DNA of 64,000 nucleotides, taken from positions 20,125 to 84,124 of the forward strand of contig NW_003314374.1 in assembly GCF_000143415.4 (NCBI RefSeq), written 5' to 3'. This stretch comes from Selaginella moellendorffii (lineage: Eukaryota; Streptophyta; Lycopodiopsida; Selaginellales; Selaginellaceae). Positions 34,600-48,483 of this stretch are shown here, piece after piece. How positions within the stretch are numbered: position 1 is the stretch's first letter; every line of letters begins with the position of its first letter. The position numbers were made by a program, and so were the translations under genes. The notes under the pieces are model-generated. The model was not told where the DNA came from. It saw only the letters and a list, made by a program, of their open reading frames with translations, and made no database searches.

Positions 34600-37560
34600 G
34601 TGTGTACTAGTTCAGATTTTATACATACATAATAACAATCTGTGAATAGAATATAAAAATATGCATATTTGATTAGCCCCACCCTAGCTTATATACAAGA
34701 GTAAGTGGTCTAGATTAAAACCAATCTAATGGCTACCAAAATCTTTACTATACTAATAATAGTATATAACTATAATCCATACACTTGAACTTCACATTAT
34801 CCCCTCCTCTTAAAAGGATGGGAGACAATTAGGTCATTGTGTTGATGGGCCAAGATCTGGAGGAACATTAAGTGAAGACATTGGTGGATTTATAGGCAAT
34901 GCAATGTGTTTTTAATCCTTTTGTATGAAACATTTCAATTATTGTATATATACAATTTTTAGAGGATCGGCTTATTGAATGTCATGCTAATTATGGTTTA
35001 ACTTGCCACAACATTTGATATGGTCCTTTCTATTGGGCAATAAACCTTTTAGACAAACCATATACTATAAAATTAGGAAAATGAATCAACACTAGATCAT
35101 CCATTTTGTACTTTGCAGATGCACATTGTAACGTTGTTGTTGTCCCACTTGTATATGGCTTAAGTGTTTAACAAACTTTGGTTGCATTAATGGAAGAATG
35201 CTCATCAAATATTGATTGCAAGATCTAGAATTGGCAACTTGTGGCAATTGTGAAGGTAAACTCAACTCTATCACAAATATAAAATCATGACTATATAAGA
35301 GTTTTTATGGTGAAGCACCAACAATATATATATACCAAGATATGGTAAATAACCATCCCAATGTGAATGCTGAAAATTTATATACTTCGCAATCATCCTT
35401 TTAAAGGTTTAAATGAGCCACTTCACTAAACCATCTATTTGTGAATGATAAACACTTGTGAAAGTGGCATATAACTAATTCGGACATCAAGATATGAAAT
35501 GTCTCAGCTATAAATATGGGCCTATTGTCCTAGAGAATTTGCTCTGAATAAGATTATTGGAATAACACTTGATTAAAGAGGAAGTATCTAATAGTAGTTG
35601 TAAACACATCAACAACAAGCCAAGTAATCGAAAGCAATAATAATATATTTATTGCTAGCAATTGATTGTGGAAAAGGCCCAATGAGATCAAAGGCCATTA
35701 GCTCAACTAATAGAAAATTATAATTGGCTCCAACTATCCTTCTGCAACACGAGGGGGAAATATTATAAACTTAACACTAAATACAGCTATATACATATTG
35801 GATGACATCATATCACATCTCTAGCCAATAGAAAGACCTGTACAGCTTCTCAATCACATAACGATGTCCTATATACCTGCCTAGAATAGAAGAGTTATGG
35901 TGAGCATAGAGAAAGTGTGGAATAAATATTGAATGCACCACCAATATTAAAGATTAAAGGTAAATGATCATTAGAATTGGTCCCCACAAATTAAAAAAGA
36001 TTATTCTCAAGGTGATATTGAAAATGTAAATGCCAAAATGACAAGTCATTAGTGAGATAAAATTCTTAAATCCATCACGAAGCCTTTGGATTTATGGCTC
36101 AACCTTTTAAGTCTTACAAACCTCATCAAGAGAAGATAAATCTAATTCTACACTTTGTGGACATTGAATACACCAATAACACCATATCTTCATTTAGAAA
36201 ATCCATTAATGCTAGAATAACAAGCTCATTAAAAACATGAGAAGAAAGCAAAGAAGGGAGAGGAGCTCAAGAAAAGGTGTTAGCATCAACTATATAACTC
36301 TTCAAGCAATGAACAAATTTGAAGTTATATATTTAAAATTTGAAAGCCTATCAAGCAATATAACCAACCAAATTCTTCTATTTTAATAATGAAGTGACTA
36401 TAGCATAATCACCCTCTAACAATGTCCCTAAACTATACAAGTATACATGAAGCTTCTCAAAAGCTCAAACTACTACTAAACACTCTTTTTATATCATGGA
36501 GTAATTCACCTTTGTTTGTTATAATATACAACTGATATATGCAATGAGATGATACTGACTAAGCACATTCGTGCTTTCTTGCATCAATACAACTTTGAGA
36601 CTTATATTAAAAGCATCTACACATAAGATGAAAGATTAAGTGTAATCAAGATATGCCAAAACTAGATTGAGTTATCAACACCTTTCTGAGATTCGCAAAT
36701 GCTTGCTCACAATCCCTAGACTAAAGGAAAGACAATATTGACGACTTTAGCAACACTTGTAATGGTGGAATATGATAAAAAATATGATTAACAAAACGAC
36801 TAAGATATTGCACCTTGTCGAGAAAGCATTGCACATCATGCACACACTTTGGAGTAGGGAATCTTAGAACAACCACAAGTTTGTTAGGATCAATTTGCAA
36901 ACATTTGCAAAAAATATAATGCCTAAGATAAATCATGTCCTTGGATCTAACACACACTTTGACTACTTCAACTTCAAACCAACATCTTGTGAATATCACA
37001 TATATGCTCTTGCCATGTCCCATCTAAGTGGATCAAGACATCATTGATGAAATCAGCAATCACTTTTGATATATCACAAAGAACCTTATTCATCATCCAT
37101 TAGAAAATTGCCAAAATTTTGTTATGAGTACTAGCAAGTGCAAATAGTCAAGAAGGATGTTCCCAAAATTGCTATCCATACAAACAAGTTCACCCTAGAC
37201 AATCCAAGAGGAAGAGGGTATATATATGGGATAGTCACTTTGTTTAGTAGATGATATTTGATGCAAAATTAAATACTCCCATCAAGCTTCATCACAAAGT
37301 GAAGTTCACACACCCAAGGACTCCAAAACTTTCAAATAACACCCTTCTCTAATATCTCTTTGACATTTACACGTAAAATCCTAATCTCCTTTGGTGACTA
37401 ATGCTAAATAAAAACCTTAATTGTACAAGCATCCCTAGTTGAAATAGGATGATATGTTACAATCTTGGCCCCAAATGACAAGTCTGAGTTGAAGTCAAAG
37501 AGATCAACATACTCCTTGATCTAATCAACTATTGCAACACAAAATCTATCTAAGGGATCT
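34600..37560 (-). mobile_element. Ty3/gypsy remnant, minus strand
   Basis: Reading leftward: RT connection pieces including KDMIYLRHYI and RFPTPKCVHDVQCFLDKVQYL (37023-36721), then RNase H and integrase pieces, with AFDLIGPFPQSIASNKYIII at about 35700-35630. A polypurine tract (aagaggagggg, complement of 34801-34812) then abuts an LTR start at about 34799. The LTR matches that at 56575 of the plus-strand element, so both belong to one family. Many stops. Confidence 0.75.
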
Positions 37561-37599
37561 AGAGAGGGAATAGAAGAAGTGGGGGCTTGTTATAAAGCC

Positions 37600-39420
37600 T
37601 TTTAATTTTGAATCATCTATGGAAATATTTTACGATAAATTAGGGGTTTGATGTGATATTTATTGTAGTGAATCGGATTTCTAATATGGCATATTTCATA
37701 TCCACCACGATAGAAGTGGATGTAGGTGTGGTGAAGTTGTTCTTCAAACAAGTGGTTTGAGTGTACGGAAGGCCAAAAGAAATTATCTCAGATCAAGATA
37801 AAATTTTCACTAGTAGCTTATAGAGAACTCTCCTAGAACAATATTGCACTAATTTGAAATTTAGCATAGCCTATCACCCATAAATAGGTGTTGAGTATTG
37901 AGGCAAGTATGATGGCAATAACACTTCTTGATAGATGGATAAATGAAAAAGGTGAATATTCATTTGGAGGATTATTTGCGATGCTAAAGACCAAACTAAT
38001 TGGGTAAGTCATTTATGACTTACAGAAATATGTTATAATAACTCACCACATTCGAGTATTAGAGTGAGTCTATGGGAAGCCATCAATGGGCAAGCTATTG
38101 AAGTGTAGCACACCTTATCTCTCTTCCCTTAAGCCAACTAAAAAAGGGGCAATTACTTGATAAAAGAGCCCTTAGTGGCTATTTTATCCCCATTTATCCC
38201 CCAAGGTTCTAAGAATCCATAGTGATAGTATATCTAAATCTCATTTTATGATCACATCAACTACACTCACCCCCCTTTGAAAGATGTTAATGTCCTTATT
38301 GACTATTGACTAACAACCCCTATTGAGTTAAGGGGAACTAGCACCACCATTTTTGCACTGAATATACCAATTCTTCTATTGTATAGATCAGCTATTCCAT
38401 GTGAAGCAACTAATCATCCATCTATACCGCAGTTTCATGATAGATACCTTTGTCTATGGATGCTCCACCAAAAGAAAGGATATACATATGGCCCAATATA
38501 TATGATTTCAAATTTATGGGTAGGAATATATCTTTAAGTAGCCACTAATCAATAGGAATCAAACCCATGCTATTTGCTTGGATACCACATATAATGCATC
38601 CTATCTTTCTCCCCTTAAGCCAACTGGAAAAAGGGCAATTGTTTGATGAGAGAGCCTTTAGTGGCTATTTTATTCTCATTTATCCCCCAAAGTTCCAAAG
38701 ATCCACGGTAATAGTATATCTAAATCTCATCCCATGATTACATGTGCTACATGAAAGTCCTGTAAAACTCGGCATAACTGAGTATCATGGAGAATTACCC
38801 ACAGTGGAGGTGCTTACGGTGGAAAGACTCAACATTTGAAATCTAGTGAAGGATTCTTTGGAATGGGCTCAACAAATGCAAACAAAATACATGAACCAGA
38901 AGCATCAAGACGTAGAGTTCTAACTTAGAAAGAAGGTGTGGCTAAACACCAAGAGCATAAGGTTATCAAGTGGGATCAGTCAGAAATTGACCCAAAGGTA
39001 AAATGTATGTATTCCTAGAAATGAACAAATCTTGAGTTCCATAAGTAAGTTTGCATAGTCTTATGAGATTGAGGCTCGAATTGGTAAGGTGGCTTACCAC
39101 TTTTGATTTCCTTGGGAGACGAGAAAGATGCACCCTGTGTTCCATGTGACCTTACTCAAGCTATACTTTGAAGATTTGCTTCACAAAAACCAAGTAAGAC
39201 CTTTACCCAAGGTTATCCAAAGGGAGGAGAAATATAAGGTCAAAGCTATCTTTAATGTGTGTAAGAGAAAGCGATAAAGATGTGAAGTGAAGGAGTTCTA
39301 CATAAAGTGAAAAAAATGTGAAGCAACATGGGAACTAGAGGAAAACCTAACAAATGCATAAGATTTAGTGAAGGAATTTTTGCAAGGTAAAACTTTATAT
39401 ACTTATGCAAAGTTCAATTA
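37600..39420 (+). mobile_element. Ty3/gypsy chromovirus remnant (integrase and chromodomain)
   Basis: The integrase core reads FDVIFIVVNRISNMAYFIST (about 37650-37710), then VYGRPKEIISDQDKIFTSSL, then FSIAYHP (about 37860). After an inserted TRIM (38104-38751) it resumes with QMQTKYMNQKHQDVEF, HPVFHVTLLKLYFEDLL, EEKYKVKAIFNVCKRKR and a chromodomain end CEATWELEENLTNA (about 39325-39360). Stops are frequent. The interruption shows that the TRIM is younger. Confidence 0.8.
38104..38751 (-). mobile_element. Complete TRIM (miniature LTR retroelement)
   Basis: Two direct 162-bp LTRs, 38104-38265 and 38590-38751, flank 324 bp without coding capacity. In the minus direction the LTR starts TGTAGCACATG. 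A PBS-like tggtatccaagc (complement of 38575-38587) adjoins the right LTR. A polypurine tract (aaaggggggtgag, complement of 38266-38278) adjoins the left LTR. Flanks tgaag / tgaaa are a near-perfect 5-bp target duplication. It interrupts a chromovirus integrase. Confidence 0.85.
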
Positions 39421-39429
39421 AATTGTCCC

Positions 39430-41226
39430 ATGTGAAATGGAGTAATGTCATATATTAGGGACCCGAAGGCACGTCGAAGGTAAGCTAATTAGCATGGGTT
39501 TAGCTAAGTCGACTAGGTGTAAGGAGCTATACCCGACTCTTTGAAGGGATGTCAAATCCATAGACCTATTCTACGGAGGTTGGATTTGAGTCCCAACCTT
39601 CTAGTAAAGCAAGGTTGGGTTCAAGTCCTAACCCTTTACGAAGTGAGGGGTATAGGGACACTTGTATCTTGTTGTTATGTGCTCTTAGCTGGGGAGGTTG
39701 ACTTAAGTGCACTATTAAGTGGGGGGATGCCCCTAGAGACATGGTTAATAGGTTGTAGGATTAAATAGAGACATTTGATGTGTGTATTGAACTTTTTCTA
39801 TAGGTGGTGGAGTTTGAAGGAACGAAAATTCCTGAGATTTTGTAAGCTAAAGGATCCTGAAAACATGATCGGAACAATAAAGAGTTCATCAGATAAAACC
39901 AAGTCCGAGATCAATTTCGAGACTAACTCCAAGACCGAGTTTGAGACTGAGTCCGAGATCCAATATTAGGTCTAAGACTGAGTCCAAGATCAAGTCCAAG
40001 ACCAAGTCCAAAATCAAATTTGAGATCGAGTCCAAATACTAATAAGGGTCATGGGGTGAAACCCCAAAGCGAAGGGGGTTCCAAAAGTATAATAGGGATA
40101 GTAAGATCTAGGAATTAGTTTTGAAAGAACTCTCCAATAGTGTTTCTAAATCAACTTGAGGTTGGGACTGGGGGTTAAGGGCTTTGGGTTGGAGTAAGCA
40201 CAAACTCAGGTGGTGCCAGAGAGCCCATCCAAGGAAGTGCTCAAGAGTAGCTCTCACTTTGGGAAGGGAAGTCAGTTATAGTGCTTTTGGCTCATGTGGA
40301 GTGGTGAGTGGTGCCTTATTTGAGTACCATATAACTCATTGGTCTTTGCTCCTTCCTAAGGGTTTAAGCCTTTCCTTTATGACAAAAGTGAGGGAGTAAA
40401 GGTACCTATACTAGGCCGTTAGGCTATAGTGTTTCCCCCATGAGGTCTTGAAATAAGAGATGCACTCAAGGCTTGGGATTTAAAAGTCCTATGATCAAAT
40501 TTTATTGTACCAAGGGATGTAAAAACTTGAAGACTTGGTGTGTTTGGTTACTTGTGCTTGTGGGGAATGTAGCCGAACTCTAAGTTCAATTTAACCCAAG
40601 GAAGGGGATTGAGAAAGAATTTGAGAATCCATGGATGGATGGCTAACACCTTATTGCTCATGTAGTGAGTAGCTAAATCTAAGTAAGACTGAGTAGGAGC
40701 TAATACAATAGGTAAGAACTTTGGGAAGGGAATTTAAGTAAAGCTAAAGCAGTGGTGGTCTAATAGACTAGGTAAGTTGGCAAATGAGAAAGGGAAAATT
40801 TATGGCTTACAGGTTTGTGGTATAGCTCCTCTTGCTCTTGTTGCCAATCTTCATGTCTAGCTAGAGTTTTTTGTGGGAGACTTAGGAATGATGTACACAA
40901 TTGGTTCAATCACTTTACGGTGATTGTTATATATCATTCTTGGGATAATGCTTGATATTTATGTGAGTTTCCCATGTGTCTCCAAGGGAAGGCACTATAG
41001 TGATACAATGGTTTGAGCACAACCACTCATAAGGATTGGAGCATTCTCCTAGACATCTTTAAATATGCATTTGGACATACTAACGATTGTGATGATGCCT
41101 TTCAACAATTGTATTATCTTTGTCAAGGGCCATTTGAGTTAGTGATGCAATTTAACATTCATTTCTAAAACCTCTTACTTCATGTAGAGCAAAATATATT
41201 AGAGTGGATCAAATTAGGAATGTTGT
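39430..41226. other. Retroelement-derived spacer with 12-bp tandem repeat
   Basis: Positions 39897-40036 consist of about a dozen imperfect 12-bp units (consensus close to gaGTCcaAGAtc). 41060-41220 has gag-like wording in one frame (LCQGPFELVMQFNIHF when frames are joined). Otherwise nothing is identifiable; some of it may be a chromovirus LTR. Confidence 0.45.
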
Positions 41227-44200
41227 TGTAGCGCATGTGGTTTTTACCCTTTATCCTATGGTGATTTACCATAGGATAACACCACAAAGCGGAACCTAAA
41301 CCCTCTTTGTGCCACGTGACAGATGCCACGTGTCCAAAGGAACGTGGTGCAGAACTCAAGGTTCAGGGTTTTGGGCCACTGAACGAAGGAATGGTGCAAA
41401 ACTCCCAAGCATGGAGCCAAGGAGTGACGAAACTGAACCACGGAGCAACTCCCGAGCATACAGCCCAAGGAGCGAAGGGACAGGAGCCCGGAGCGACTTG
41501 GAACAGTCCTAGAGCAACCAGCATCCCAATGCTAGGACCAGCATGCAAAATGGAGCCAAACGAAGTCTGGTGCTATTTCGGCATACCGGTGGCCTAACGT
41601 GAGGATATGGGTACTCCAGTAGCTAGCATGGAATGGAACTTGAGCTTAGACCCAAGCCGGACGCAAAACAAGGACAGACACGCAAGCGGAAGCTAGACTA
41701 TGCCTCAGGTTGGTGGGCCATGCCCGACCTACCCATTATCCCTACTATACATTTGGAACCCCCCACAGCCCCTCCCCCCCCCCCCCCCCTTGAGGAGCAC
41801 ACGCTTTGGGCTTTCACCCCAAGCCTCCCTTAGTATCAGGAGTTAGTCTCTGGGACAAGCTCGAAACTTACTAAATATGGAATGTCTTTAGATTGCGAAT
41901 TTGGACACGGGACGAACACCATTGTGTTCAGGCCGATTTCTACATTCCGTAGATATGCCAAATGAGCAAATCTGGACACTTTCCATAAATAGCATTTGGG
42001 ACCGAAATGAAACTAACACAAAGGGCATGATAGCGAGGGTGTTTGGCAGACACAATAAGCTATCATCCAGCGATATTGAGGGACCAATCTCAATACACGA
42101 GGGTTCTTGTCACTAGCCAGTGCAAGACATAACGAGACGGGAACTCCTTACCGGGCTAAGTATGCTTAGCTAATAACACGTAGGAATTTTGTCCTTATGC
42201 TCGTCCGGTCTAAGTACACTCGAAATGCCCAATTAACTCCACTAGCACAAGAGGGACTAATAAAGGGTCTAGCAATACCGACCTCCTGCCGTCGTGGTAG
42301 TAAGGTAAGAGTGTCCGTAAGGACTGGTCGACAGGTAACTTTCGATACCCGAAGTCACATTCGCGACACTCTCCCCCCCTAGGGAAGATCAACGTCTTCG
42401 TCGATGCATACTCGAGTCTAGAATACTGCCAAGGAAACAACTCCAAAAAAAGTTCACGGTACTCACACTATATGAGAAATGCACCAACTTAAATGAGTTA
42501 GGGGGCAACCTCTTTGTCTAACGCTGATGCGCTACCAACTCAGACACCTTCCGGCCGTCGCCGACAAGGAAATGACCAACAAAGTTAGCCACCCTTGCTG
42601 CTCTGGGTGTCACCCAGCTACAAAAGTGTGATACGCCCCTACCCGCAAGGACATAGAGAGAGAAGCCAGAGGCCCCAACCCTCCTGAGCAAAGAAACCAA
42701 ACCCGTCAGTAAAGTTTAGATAGACTACTGTAAACAGGCAGTTAGAGTTGTTTACACGGTCACGCCCTTTCAACGGAATAAGGAACATCGACAGAGAGGC
42801 GGGTTATGTAACCAGTCGACAGTAGCTACCCCATGACTAGAGATTTCAACATGCACACGAAGTGCCGAAGCCAGTCTGCCTATACTGGCCCAAACTTCAA
42901 AGATTAATATAGGGACTATATCAAAGTTATAGACAATGATATCTTAGAGTCGTAAGTATCATTCGATAAACTAGTATGATAGGATAGGAACCACCAAGAT
43001 CACTATTTTTGGAAAACATAGGATTCACCATCCAACAAAATTCAATAGCAAGTATATCATCAAGTAAACTCAATGAGAAAACTTAACTATCGAAGATTGG
43101 AGACAGTATGCTAAATAACTTACAAAAGATAACTCAAAGAACACAAGTATCCTTAACCAACAAGCACAATGCTCGTGAATGTATCACCCGAAGGAAATAA
43201 CATCATAATCTATCAAGACTAACTCGAGCAACAATCAACAAAACAGAATGAATATGGTAAGACCAACAAACACTTAGTCATGCTAACCATCACATAAGTT
43301 AATATGAATAGATCCCGGTCAATAATACCAAGGAACTAGAGTTGCTTAAGTAAGTGTTAACAACGTCCTACCGATATCTCAAACCCAAGAGACCAATCCA
43401 GAGCAAACCACAAAGAACATGTGGTATTGCGAAAAGCCATAAGCCACTAAAAAGAACAACTAACCACCATGAAAGATCATCAATCATCCCATATGCAGAA
43501 TCTCCAATAACTTCTAACAAATGGAACAATGAGCACAAAACTCAAAGAACCAAAACTCGAAGAAGCCTATAACCAAGTCTTGCCTAATAATGATCACAAG
43601 TCTCATAAAAGCTAACTTCAATGCGAAAGAAGAAATCATGATGCAACTCACAATATCTTCCTCAACACATCCATAAGCCAAACTTCATAATGCCAAATCT
43701 AATGAAGAGCATATCTGCATCAATCCAAAAGCTAAGTATAACGAAGCTATGCTCAACAAGTGATCATCAAACGATCCTCCATGAATCCATCTATAGCAAG
43801 ACATAACTCACTTCATAACAAGCCCAAAAAGAATCATTAATGATCGCTATATCCCAAACTCAAATCCAGCAAGGACTCAACATTCTAATATCGATCACTA
43901 ACTCTTCCTCTTGTAGAGTTAGCATAGTCCATACCTAAATCACTTTTCAAGGAAAAGCTAAAGCTCAGCCCTCTACTAAATAATCTCGTCTAGAACACAA
44001 CTAACTCAACTTGCCACTCAGTTTGTTTGAATGTCAACACAGTTGCTAACTAGCAAATGCACGAATGCCAACAACACAAAGCTATAGCCAAATCATCGAC
44101 ACTATCTTCATCAAGACTAATGAAACTCAATATCAATCCTTGGAAGGATATCTCATTTCACTCAGATCTCAATATCAACAATGTCAATGACAAAGCATCA

Positions 44201-47200
44201 CTTCAATGCCATCAACACCAAAACAAAGTTAGAAGAAAGCACGAGTGAATCACCACTCAAAACTCTCCAGCAACCAAGCTAACCAAAGTCGAAGATACCT
44301 TAGTCAGTATCCGAGACCAATCCTCCAACAAAACTTAGTTACAGATAACACTTCATCAAAGAGTGAGTCACCACGTCCAAGACTCAATGAAATCCAACAC
44401 TACGGACTAGATGTAACCAAATGATATCGATAGAGGTAGAGTCGACATGTCAACATGAAAAGCTCATGTAAACCTAACGACACGATCCTCCACAACACCA
44501 TCCGGTAAAGCAAGCCTATCACTGCTAAATCATCATCGAGCGAAGCAAGTATCAACAGTCTTTTGACAAAGTCTACAAGTAATCACTAGTTGCAAAGCAA
44601 CTAACAATCACCCTTCAACTTGCCTTCACAAGACCCGAACACTCATGTCATCGAGTCACATACTTGTCCAACATGAACACAATACCCCAGGTATGAGATC
44701 AAAGTTCATAGACAAGCACAAACTAAATGACCACTCGAATCCAACTCAACCACAATAAGCTCACTAATGCATTTAGTCAATAGCTCTGAGCATGCCTTGA
44801 AGAGGCTAGCTATGCAATCAACACTCAGTCGAAACTAAAGTGAAGACCATAAGATGGACTCATATCGGTACACAACCTCCTAATAGACATAGCTATAGTA
44901 CGGGTACCAACATCTCAACCTTGAACAACTAAATTGAACATCACCATCCTTAGCCAAGACGTAGGGCCACCAAGACTAAGTCAAGATCAGTGAAAGCTCA
45001 CTACTCTCATAGAGTTTAACGTAATGCAAGGTGCAACCTACCACCAAGCACAACGCTACAAAAGAAAGGTACAAGATCACCTTTCTGAAAAAAGTGTATA
45101 GCCACTTTTCTACACCAACTCCAGACTCTATCCAACTCAATTGCCACAGCCCCAAAAGTCAGCATCCCTGTCGGGTCGCATTATACAAACTATTTACTAA
45201 GGTTTAAGCCAACTGAAGCCAACTCCAACCCCTTCAATAGTTTGTACTAGCTTACGAAAACGGAATGGTTTTCGAGCAAAGTGACTAACAGATTAGCTAT
45301 TGGAAAAGCCTAAGAAAATTTGTGGAAAATTTCCATCCTAGAGAAAGAATGATTCTCAGTCTAGGATTGCAAACTTTCAAAACTCAACCAACTTCCTCCT
45401 ACTAACAACTTCATATAGGTTCACCTCAACACAAATTCTCATGATCTATCAATATGCTTAAGCATCGAACATCTTTGCCCGTTTAACTGATATCCAACAC
45501 AGACATCCGCAAAGTGCAAAATGAACATCCAAAGTTTGATCACGAAGACCACATCTTCGGATATCCACATTGCACTAACACTCTTCCTCAATTACCTTCA
45601 AGATCCAATGTGAAGCCAAAACACTAATAAGAAAAATGACATGGAAAATCAAGTTTCAAGGAAAATTCCTCATCACTTGAAATAACAATGCCACCTCCAC
45701 TAACACAAGTGTTAGTGATGTCAATGCCCCAACTACACATCTTCTCCATTCGATAATCTACTCCAAGTGTTAACGGATAAACGAACAAGTCATAGCAAGT
45801 GAATGTTATAACCTTTTTCCAACATCTAAGGGGCAAACTCAAGGAAACAAGGTGCCAACTTAAACTCAGCATAATGGATCACCATTGAGAATCCAGTCAA
45901 AGCTACTACAATGCTACTTTGTGCAAGTAGACTTAGCTTCTCCACTTTGGGGTTGATCATCGTCTAACCAAGCAACTTCGTAAACACATTGCTCATTATC
46001 ACATGGATATGATATAAAATCACAATGACTTGATCATCAATTGAGCAACACCACGAGCAACACCTATGTCACTACTACAAAAGTTTATGTAAGTATCAAG
46101 TGTCAACTCAATTCAACAAAATGCAACATAAATGCCACACTTCACTGATAGAGATTTACAACATTGAACACCACTAACTTTTGTTCATAACACAGACAAG
46201 CTCATGCCACTCTCTTTCCGACCAAACTCAAAACTAATCCAACACCAAGCTACTCAAGGAGCAATAGCAAGGTTCCCCAGAAAAGAATTGAACATTGCAA
46301 CCCAAGTCTTCCAATAGCAAGCCTAGACAAAATGGTATAGCACTTCACCGCTATCCATCCCACAACTTACCATTGTAAGACCATCATCTCCAACATGCAT
46401 CAAAGTAGGGACCCTTGATTGCATAATATGAACATGAGCAATGAGTTAACACCTCATTGCAAATCATCTCTCCAAGAAGAGAAAATGATTTACGTGTTTG
46501 ATCCTTCGTCCCCGACGACTCTCTTTTCGGTCTCATCTTTGACTAAACCTCAAGCTTGCTTTCGCACTGCCTTCAGTTCAATCGAAGAAAAGTTTATGAG
46601 AGAGCACGGCCATGACTACTTGAACTAATAGACTAATCCCTATAGTCTTGATTGATCCACTTATAATCATGCCTAGGAAGGATCCACTAGTGCCGTGCTA
46701 AACAGTTACAGACCAGCCTATTTGCCACTCATAGCAAACCCAGGGAGTTTGCTTTCACCTATGGTACAAAGAACAACTCATAGAACCACCGATAGGCTAA
46801 CATTAATCCTGCCAACTCAAAGTGTAACCTTGAGTTGCTAATGTGCCTCACTCATGAGCCCAAGCGCAAACTCGTACTATTGGAACAACTCAATCCTTCC
46901 TATGAGCCCAAGAGCAAGCTCATATAATACGGTACAAAACGGTACAACTCAATCCTTCCTATGAGCCCAAGAGCAAGCTCATATAATCCGGTACAAAACG
47001 GTAACCAAAACCATACCCAAGGAACTATTGCGAAGTCTTTGCACCCAAACGTGTACCCACTCGGATCATCGTTTTCATCTCTACGTATGCAACGAGACTA
47101 GTTGCCCAATCTCATTGAATAGTACTCGCTGAGACTCATCCTCTGATACCAAATGTAGCACACTTGGTTTTTACCCTTTATCCTATGGTGATTTACCATA

Positions 47201-47695
47201 AGATAACACCACGAAGCGGAACCTAAACCCTCTTTGTGCCACGTAACAGATGCCACGTGTCACATGCCACATGTCCAAAGGAACGTGGTGCGGAACTCAA
47301 GGTTCAGGATTTTGGGCCACTGAATGAAGGAACGGTGCCAAACTCCCAAGCATGGAGCCAAGGAGTGACGGAACCGAACCATGGAGCAACTCCCGAGCAT
47401 ACAGCCCAAGGAGCGAAGGGACAGGAGCCCGGAGTGACTTGGAACAGTCCTAGAGCAACCAGCATCCCAATGCCAGGACCAGCATGCAAAACAAAGCCAA
47501 ATGGAGTCTGGCGCTATTTCGGCATACCGGTGGCCTAACGTGAGGATATGGGTACTCCACTAGCTAGCATGGAATGGAACTTGGGCTTAGACCCAAGCCG
47601 GACACAGAACAAGGACAGGCACGCAAGTGGGAGCTAGACTATGCCTCAGGTTGGTCGGCCATGCCCGACCTACTATACATTTGGAACCCCCCACA
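41227..47695 (-). mobile_element. Non-coding LTR retrotransposon (LARD-like), 6.5 kb
   Basis: Direct LTRs at 41227-41767 and 47154-47695 (541 and 542 bp, a few small indels) have TG...CA ends in the minus direction. A tRNA-Met-type PBS (TTTGGTATCAGAG, complement of 47141-47153) adjoins the right LTR. A G-rich polypurine tract (16-G run, complement of 41769-41790) adjoins the left one, fixing the orientation. The 5.4-kb internal region has no frame above about 82 codons and no gag/pol wording, so it must be mobilised in trans. A second copy of the interior is at the right edge of the window. No clean target duplication: gaatg follows the right end (47696-47700), and a gaatg ends four bases before the left LTR. 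Confidence 0.85.
46886..47003. repeat. Two tandem 59-bp units inside the LARD-like element
   Basis: Units 46886-46944 and 46945-47003 are almost identical ('caactcaatccttcctatga...aaacggta'), with a partial degenerate third unit just upstream at 46855. Confidence 0.85.
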
Positions 47696-47946
47696 GGAAT
47701 GGCCAGGAATGCGGTAGTGAGATTCCTCGCGACCTTAGTGGTGGGTGTAAGCTCGTTTTGAGCTATCCCCAAACAAACACTTCGTTGGCGCTGCTCATTC
47801 TTGCAGTGCGCAATGAAGCGGCTGTTGATCCTGGAGTGGGCGAGAAATGTGCGTGGTTGTGCTAGCGCACAGCCTTGCAGTGGCCCAAGCGTGCTCTGCT
47901 TGTGGATGCGCTCCTGGAGAATGCGGCGGCGGCGGATGCAAGCGAG

Positions 47947-47966
47947 AAACCCTAACGCTAGGGTTT
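47947..47966. repeat. Telomere-repeat palindrome, copy 1
   Basis: aaaccctaacgctagggttt: two opposed plant telomere motifs (CCCTAAA/TTTAGGG) around a 4-bp centre, in the 3' region of the Penelope-like element. One mismatch from a perfect palindrome. Confidence 0.8.
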
Positions 47967-48483
47967 TTCCCGTCGCTTCATACCTTTCGGTGTGAGAAAA
48001 TCCAGCGCCCGCAGCCATGAAGTCGAGTAGCTATAGCTTGTAATTAGGTTTGCCTATCCGTACGGCGTGTTTCTTTGCGCGAGATTCTGTGAGAAATCCA
48101 AGGTTTTTTTTTTTACCATGCCACGTCTTCTCATGTATCCCATTAGTTTATTCATGGGAAAACAGAGTTTTCTGTAAGTAAGGTTTCCTTAACAATTATT
48201 TTTAAGGAGGACCTTCCTGTGATTAAGGCGTGGGATCTGTCTCAGAGTAAGAGCACAGCAACTTGTGTTGTTTTTTTCTTTTTACCAATCAAAACACAGT
48301 TGTAGTCAAAGGTGCGCTTACATATTTTAGTTCAGCGCGTAACCAAGGACTGCATGGTAAGTTTGGGGGAACTAATCCTTATGTTGTTCACAGTCCAAAG
48401 AGGCATAAATATCGAATCTATTATGTTTCGATATGATGCTAAAGTGATGGATAGTCCTGTCTAGAAGACAGAGTTCCTGGTGC

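Noticed and set aside
41760-41795. Long C run as a sequencing artefact only
   Set aside because: Its position directly next to the LTR and opposite a PBS fits a polypurine tract, though its exact length may be unreliable.
42470-42560. tRNA-like stretch on the minus strand (gagttggtagcgc, resembling a D-arm/A box)
   Set aside because: No pairing acceptor stem and no convincing T-arm (GGTTCGA) at the right distance; it lies in the non-coding LARD interior.
47700-48480. Hammerhead ribozyme, as known in some Penelope-like elements
   Set aside because: I scanned both strands for the CTGATGA core paired with a GAAA box and found none in suitable spacing.
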